Assembly (NCBI GenBank): GCA_017307855.1
Contig: JAFKGD010000007.1
Location: 372,001-436,000 of the forward strand
Direction of reading: 5' to 3'
DNA from: Burkholderiales bacterium
GTDB taxonomy: Bacteria > Pseudomonadota > Gammaproteobacteria > Burkholderiales > Burkholderiaceae_C
Length of the DNA stretch: 64,000 nt
Positions 60,008 through 64,000 of this stretch are shown here, in pieces. A program made the position numbers and the translations under genes. Positions within the stretch are counted from its first letter, which is position 1. The number at the start of each line of letters is the position of its first letter. A model generated the notes under the pieces. It was not told the DNA's origin. It made no database searches and was given only the letters and a program-made list of their open reading frames with translations.

Positions 60008-60024
60008 GTCAGATTTTCCCTGAC
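60008..60024. promoter_or_regulatory. Candidate LysR operator
   Basis: GTCAG-N7-CTGAC, within the T-N11-A pattern of LysR sites, lies 22 bp from the LysR start and 97 bp from the arylsulfotransferase-like start. A second half-site TTTTCCTGAC at 60046-60055 repeats TTTTCCCTGAC of the first, as in activation sites of LysR promoters. Confidence 0.55.
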
Positions 60025-60120
60025 ACGGCATAAGAAACAAACAGCTTTTCCTGACGCCAGGGGATTTCTAAAGTGCGCTTCATCGCGGTTGTCCCGGCTG
60101 CGCCCGAACCGGAGTTTTTC

Positions 60121-61239
60121 ATGTCCAAGAGCACCGTCGACCAGGTCACCCAGCGCCGCCGCGGCACCGGCCTGATCGCACTCGACGCCGATCTGTCCTT
60201 CGGCGGCTACACGCTGATCGCGCCGCAGACGGCCGGAGGCCGCGTCTACCTCATCGACATCGAGGGGCGCGTGGTGCACGAATGGACGATGCCGGTGCGC
60301 CCGGGCCGGCACGCGGTGATCCTGCCCAACGGCAACCTGGGCTACAACGGCAACCACGCCGATTCGCCCGACCGCTACGCGGCATGGTCGATGTGGCACG
60401 GCGGCGACTTCTACGAAGTCACGCCGGCGGGCGAGGTGGTCTGGCGCTATCAGGACCCGGCCCACCACCACGATGCCCAGTGGCTGCCCGACGGTCACCT
60501 GCTCTATGCCGCCTGCGAGGTCGTGCCCGAGGGCTTCGCCGCCCGCGTGCCCGGCGGCACGGCGCATGGCGAGGGCGAACTCATGTACGGCGACGTGATC
60601 CGCGAAGTGGATCGCGATGGCCGCCTCGTCTGGGAATGGAAGGCCTGGGAGCACCTGGACCCCGCCGCCTTTCCGATCCACCCGGGCTTCGGCCGCTACC
60701 ACTGGCCGCTGGTCAACGGCCTGGGCGTGGCGGAGGACGGCACGGTGCTCATGAGCCTGCGCACCACGGCCGGCATCATCGGCGTGGACAAGGTCAGCGG
60801 CGCGGTGAAGCTGCATGTGCCGCCCTCGGTGGTGTCGCACCAGCATGCACCGGTGCCGCTGCCCGGGGGCAACATCCTCGCGTTCGACAACGGCAATTTC
60901 CGCGAAGGCGCGCACGTGGCGTTCTCGCGCGTGGTCGAGATCGACCCGGCCACCCAGGCCGTCATCTGGTCGTATCAGGACGAGATGGTCAACGCGTTCT
61001 ACACCGCCTTCATGGGCAACGCGCAGCGCCTGCCGAACGGCAACACGCACATCACCGAATCGGCCACCGGTCGTCTGTTCGAAGTCACGCCGGACGGCGA
61101 GGTGGTGTGGGAGTACGTCATCCCCTGGTTCGCCGAATACCCCGATGCCGCCGCCCGCAAGACCGGCCCCGGGCGGCTCAACAGCGTGTTCCAGACCTTC
61201 CGCTACTCGGCCGCGCAACTGCCCTGGCTGCGCACCTGA
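60121..61239 (+). CDS. Arylsulfotransferase-like beta-propeller protein
   Basis: A 372-residue protein resembling the arylsulfotransferase (ASST) propeller family. Repeated blades end in 'EVTPAGEVVWRYQD', 'EVDRDGRLVWEWKAWEH', 'EIDPATQAVIWSYQDEM' and 'EVTPDGEVVWEYVIPW'; the blade motif 'RLPNGNTHITESATGRLFEV' with 'AVILPNGNLGYNGNH' is typical. Several conserved His residues ('HHHDAQWLPDGHLLYA', 'VVSHQHAPVP') could be catalytic. There is no signal peptide (ATG 60121), unlike classical periplasmic ASST; an upstream ATG at 60073 adds no signal either. Bacterial members may move sulfate between phenols or may be non-sulfotransferase lyase-like. Substrate unknown. Confidence 0.72.
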   Translation: MSKSTVDQVTQRRRGTGLIALDADLSFGGYTLIAPQTAGGRVYLIDIEGRVVHEWTMPVRPGRHAVILPNGNLGYNGNHADSPDRYAAWSMWHGGDFYEVTPAGEVVWRYQDPAHHHDAQWLPDGHLLYAACEVVPEGFAARVPGGTAHGEGELMYGDVIREVDRDGRLVWEWKAWEHLDPAAFPIHPGFGRYHWPLVNGLGVAEDGTVLMSLRTTAGIIGVDKVSGAVKLHVPPSVVSHQHAPVPLPGGNILAFDNGNFREGAHVAFSRVVEIDPATQAVIWSYQDEMVNAFYTAFMGNAQRLPNGNTHITESATGRLFEVTPDGEVVWEYVIPWFAEYPDAAARKTGPGRLNSVFQTFRYSAAQLPWLRT

Positions 61240-61285
61240 CCCTACACCCCGCCCCTCGCGTCACCCCTCTTCCTGGAGTCCTCCC

Positions 61286-62263
61286 ATGATCCGTCGCACC
61301 TTCGCCGTCGCGCTGGCTTCGGCCCTCGCATTCCCCGCATTCGCGCAGGCCCCCGCATGGCCGGCGGCGCAACCTGTCATCGCCGTCGTGCCGTTCTCGC
61401 CCGGCGGCAGTGTGGACGTGGCCGCGCGCATCACCATGCCACGCCTGGCCGAGAAGCTGCGCCAGACCGTGGTGGTCGAGAACACCGTGGGCGCTTCCGG
61501 CACCATCGCCGCGCAGCGGGTGATCAACGCCCGCGCCGACGGCTACACGCTGTTCTTCGCGGTGAACAGCCCCGTGACGGTGGCGCCGCTGGTCTCGCCC
61601 AACACCTACAAGTACGACGGCCTGCGCGACCTGGTACCGGTGGCCACCGTGGCCTCGTCGCCCTTCGTGCTGGTGGGGCGGCCCACGCTGCCCGCAGCCA
61701 ACGCGTCGGAGCTGGTAAAACTCATCCGCAGCCAGCCTGGCAAGCTCAACTTCGGCACCGACGGCGTGGGCACCGGCCTGCACGTGACGGCCGAGATGCT
61801 CAAACAGCGGGCCGCGCTCGACATGGTGCACGTACCGTACAAATCCGGCCCGCAGGTGCTGACGGAAGTGGCGGGCGGCCAGATCGATCTGGCCGTGCTG
61901 CCGGTGGCGCTGGTGCAGGCCTTCGTGCGCGACGGCAAGGTCAGGGCCTATGGCGTGACCTCGGCGCAGCGCTGGGCCACGCTGCCGGACGTACCGGCGC
62001 TGGCCGAGACGGCCGAGTTCAAGGGTTTCGACGTCAACTCGTGGGTGGGCCTGCTGCTGCCCGCGCACACCGACCGCGCCATCGTCGATCGCCTGGCGCA
62101 GGCCGTGAACGAGATGGTGGCCGAGCCCGAGACGCAGAAGAAGCTGTCCGACGCCGGCTACAAGCCGCTGCAACTGTCCGGCCCGGCCTTTGCCGCCTAT
62201 CTGGCCCAGGAGCGCAAGGACCTCGCCGCCACCATTGCGGCGGCGAAGATCCGCATCGACTGA
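61286..62263 (+). CDS. Bug/TctC-family periplasmic solute-binding protein
   Basis: Exported binding protein of 325 residues from ATG 61286. The signal peptide 'MIRRTFAVALASALAFPAFA' is followed by 'VIAVVPFSPGGSVDVAARIT', 'VVVENTVGASGTIAAQRVIN' and 'MVHVPYKSGPQVLTEVAGGQ'. It lies between the arylsulfotransferase-like gene (46 bp) and the oxygenase gene (40 bp) in one apparent operon, so it probably binds the substrate of these enzymes. Confidence 0.93.
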   Translation: MIRRTFAVALASALAFPAFAQAPAWPAAQPVIAVVPFSPGGSVDVAARITMPRLAEKLRQTVVVENTVGASGTIAAQRVINARADGYTLFFAVNSPVTVAPLVSPNTYKYDGLRDLVPVATVASSPFVLVGRPTLPAANASELVKLIRSQPGKLNFGTDGVGTGLHVTAEMLKQRAALDMVHVPYKSGPQVLTEVAGGQIDLAVLPVALVQAFVRDGKVRAYGVTSAQRWATLPDVPALAETAEFKGFDVNSWVGLLLPAHTDRAIVDRLAQAVNEMVAEPETQKKLSDAGYKPLQLSGPAFAAYLAQERKDLAATIAAAKIRID

Positions 62264-62303
62264 TGCGAGCCCGGCACGGATCGTGCAGCGATAGCATCCA
62301 GCC

Positions 62304-63248
62304 ATGCCGCACGACGCCATCCCCCTCATCGACATCTCCGCCCTGTCGTCCACCGATCCCGCCGCGCGCCGCGCCGTGGCGCGCGAGATCGGCACGGCGT
62401 GCCGCGACACCGGCTTCTTCGCCATCACCGGCCACGGCGTGCCCGCCGCGCTGATGGAGGACGGCTTCGCCGTCGCGCATGAAGTGTTCGCGCTGCCGCG
62501 CGAGGCCAAGCGCGAGCTGGCCATCGCCACGCATGGCCACAACCGCGGCTACGTGGGCCTGGGCGTGGAGGCGCTGGACGAGAAGACCGCGCCCGACCTC
62601 AAGGAGGCCTACAACCTGATCTGGACCGACGCCGACGGCCCCGCGCCCACGCGCGTGCCGAACGTGTGGCCGCCCCTGCCCGGATGGCGCGAGCGCGCGC
62701 AGGCTTACTTCGATGCCGTGCTGGCCGTGGGTCAGCGGCTGCACCGCGCCTTCGCGCTCGATCTGGGGATCGACGAGCATTTCTTCGACGACAAGGTCGA
62801 TGCGCCGCTGGCCACGCTGCGCTTCCTGCACTACCCCGTGCAGTTCGCCGCCGATGCGCCGCGCGGCCTGGCTGGCGCGGGCGCGCACACCGACTACGGC
62901 AACGTCACGCTGCTGGCCACCGATGGCGTGGCCGGCTTGCAGGTGCGCCGCCGCGGCGCGGGCGCCGACGGCTGGATCGACGCGCCCGCCATCCCCGGCG
63001 CCTTCATCTGCAACATCGGCGACTGCCTGATGCGCTGGGCCAACGACGTGTACGTGTCGACGCCGCACCGCGTGCTGGAGCCGTCGCGAGAGCGTTATTC
63101 GATCGCCTTCTTCCTCGATCCGAACCCCGAGGCGCGCGTGGAAGCCATTCCAACCTGCGTGGCTCCAGGGACCGCGCCCAAGTACCCGCCGACCACCACG
63201 GCAGCCTACCTGCAGGAACGCTTCGCAGCCACGTATGGCAAGAAGTGA
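62304..63248 (+). CDS. Isopenicillin-N-synthase-like Fe(II)/2-oxoglutarate oxygenase
   Basis: A 314-residue oxygenase of the IPNS/2OG-Fe(II) superfamily. The N-terminal DIOX_N region ('IDISALSSTDPAARRAVARE', 'DTGFFAITGHGVP') is followed by the jelly roll with iron ligands His195 and Asp197 ('HTDYGNVTLL') and His255 ('TPHRVLEPS'), and the co-substrate-binding Arg264-x-Ser266 ('RERYSIAFFLDPN'). All catalytic residues are present. Last gene of the LysR-controlled set; it may hydroxylate or ring-open the imported compound. Confidence 0.9.
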   Translation: MPHDAIPLIDISALSSTDPAARRAVAREIGTACRDTGFFAITGHGVPAALMEDGFAVAHEVFALPREAKRELAIATHGHNRGYVGLGVEALDEKTAPDLKEAYNLIWTDADGPAPTRVPNVWPPLPGWRERAQAYFDAVLAVGQRLHRAFALDLGIDEHFFDDKVDAPLATLRFLHYPVQFAADAPRGLAGAGAHTDYGNVTLLATDGVAGLQVRRRGAGADGWIDAPAIPGAFICNIGDCLMRWANDVYVSTPHRVLEPSRERYSIAFFLDPNPEARVEAIPTCVAPGTAPKYPPTTTAAYLQERFAATYGKK

Positions 63249-63269
63249 CGCCCGCGTCGCTGCGTGGCG

Positions 63270-64000
63270 TCAGGCGGCGGGCGTGGCGTCGGCCGTGAAG
63301 ACGGTGAGCACGCCGCTGTAGCCCAGCACCTGATCACCCGATATCTCGCCACCGGCGAAGAAGCCGACCAGCGGCACGTCACCCAGGGCGCGGCGCACGA
63401 TCTGCAGCTCGGCGCCGGGCGCGCCGAAATGTGGGCCGCCGCGGCCGGCGCAGCTCACGTACACGGCGCCGGCGATGCGGCGGGCCGGATGCGGCGCGGC
63501 CTCGGCTTCGCTGGCATGGAGTTCGGCCGCGATGGCCAGGGGCTGCTCCTGCGGCTCGAGCACCTCGCGGATCTCGGCGCAGATGCGCGTGAGGTCGGCG
63601 CGCGCGGCCTGAACGTCGCGCCGACAGAACGCCAGCCGTGTACCGCGGTCGATTCGATCGGCCACGGCCACACCGCGCCGCGCGGGATCGAGCCCGATGA
63701 GGTGGCGCACCACCACGCCTTCACCGAAATCGCCGGTTCGCCGCAGCATGTCGCCGGCCGCGCCCCGCGTGCGGGGCAACAGCCCGACCAGCGTGGCGCG
63801 CAGGACCGCCATGAGTTGCTGCGGCCTCTCGAGCGACGTCTGCAGGTCGGCCAGCATGACGTCAAGCGCCGGTTGGCCGTCGAGTTCGAGCACCAGATTG
63901 CCGTCGCAGGCGGTGATCTCGCGCACGGGCGACACAGGCACGCAGCCCTGCGTGGTGCGCGAGACGAGCGCCACCTGCGGGCCGAGGGCCACACCCGAGA
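63270..64000 (-). CDS. FIST-domain signal-sensing protein (5' end cut by window)
   Basis: The visible 243 residues or so are the C-terminal part of a FIST (FIST_N/FIST_C) protein; the start lies beyond the right edge. 'VVVRHLIGLDPARRGVAVAD' and the C-terminal 'LVGFFAGGEISGDQVLGYSG' with 'VLTVF' are typical of FIST_C. The family binds small molecules, probably amino acids, and often acts with signalling proteins. A Cys in 'VYVSCAGRGGPHFG' matches a conserved spot. It converges with the oxygenase gene (21 bp between stops). Confidence 0.85.
   Translation of the reverse strand, partial: SGVALGPQVALVSRTTQGCVPVSPVREITACDGNLVLELDGQPALDVMLADLQTSLERPQQLMAVLRATLVGLLPRTRGAAGDMLRRTGDFGEGVVVRHLIGLDPARRGVAVADRIDRGTRLAFCRRDVQAARADLTRICAEIREVLEPQEQPLAIAAELHASEAEAAPHPARRIAGAVYVSCAGRGGPHFGAPGAELQIVRRALGDVPLVGFFAGGEISGDQVLGYSGVLTVFTADATPAA

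Overview
This window is a 64 kb piece of a high-GC chromosome from a betaproteobacterium of the order Burkholderiales, most likely the family Comamonadaceae. The evidence is the style of the ribosomal proteins and RpoA, four Bug-type (TctC-like) periplasmic binding proteins, the oxyR/recG/queA/tgt neighbourhood, and a structured repeat of the kind common between Comamonadaceae genes. I see no insertion sequence, prophage, CRISPR array or plasmid function. No gap between genes exceeds about 300 bases.

Left part (1-13 kb): a trypsin-fold protein that has lost its whole catalytic triad and runs off the left edge; purT; a NodI/NodJ-type ABC exporter; the organic-peroxide pair ohrR-ohr with a clear operator; srkA; a Gly/Val-rich lipoprotein; htpG behind a textbook heat-shock (sigma32) promoter; an RluF-like pseudouridine synthase; and a leftward set of a Crp/Fnr-like regulator, a LysR regulator, a Bug protein and an M14-type deacylase.

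13-23 kb: a rightward operon for import and CoA activation of an organic acid. It holds an acyl-CoA synthetase, a complete branched-chain-amino-acid-type ABC importer (LivG, LivH, LivM, binding protein, LivF) and a PaaK-like protein with a degenerate P-loop. A perfect inverted repeat lies between the operon and the divergent Crp/Fnr-like gene. Three copies of one structured repeat sit in this operon, one of them inside the livG reading frame. An orphan Bug gene follows, ending in stacked hairpins.

23-34 kb: a DUF1840 gene and a cyclopropane-fatty-acid synthase, then a leftward ribosomal block from rplN to rplQ containing secY and rpoA. Initiator tRNA-fMet follows rplQ by 19 bp. The block starts at rplN behind its own promoter; the S10 operon is not next to it, and infA is missing between secY and rpmJ.

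34-47 kb: glpK-glpD, proC, ubiA, dps, oxyR, a tandem pair of paralogous short glycosyltransferases, recG, queA and tgt (with an insertion in its zinc loop), then a DUF3597 gene.

47-64 kb: an FAD oxidoreductase/Bug pair with a divergent LysR regulator; a four-gene envelope cluster of unknown function (YiaA-like, small exported protein, DUF2145, coiled-coil/zinc-ribbon membrane protein); an orphan sensor kinase translationally coupled to an LplT-PlsC fusion; an HTH regulator; a LysR regulator divergent from an arylsulfotransferase-like protein, a Bug protein and an Fe(II)/2-oxoglutarate-type oxygenase; and a FIST-domain protein cut by the right edge.
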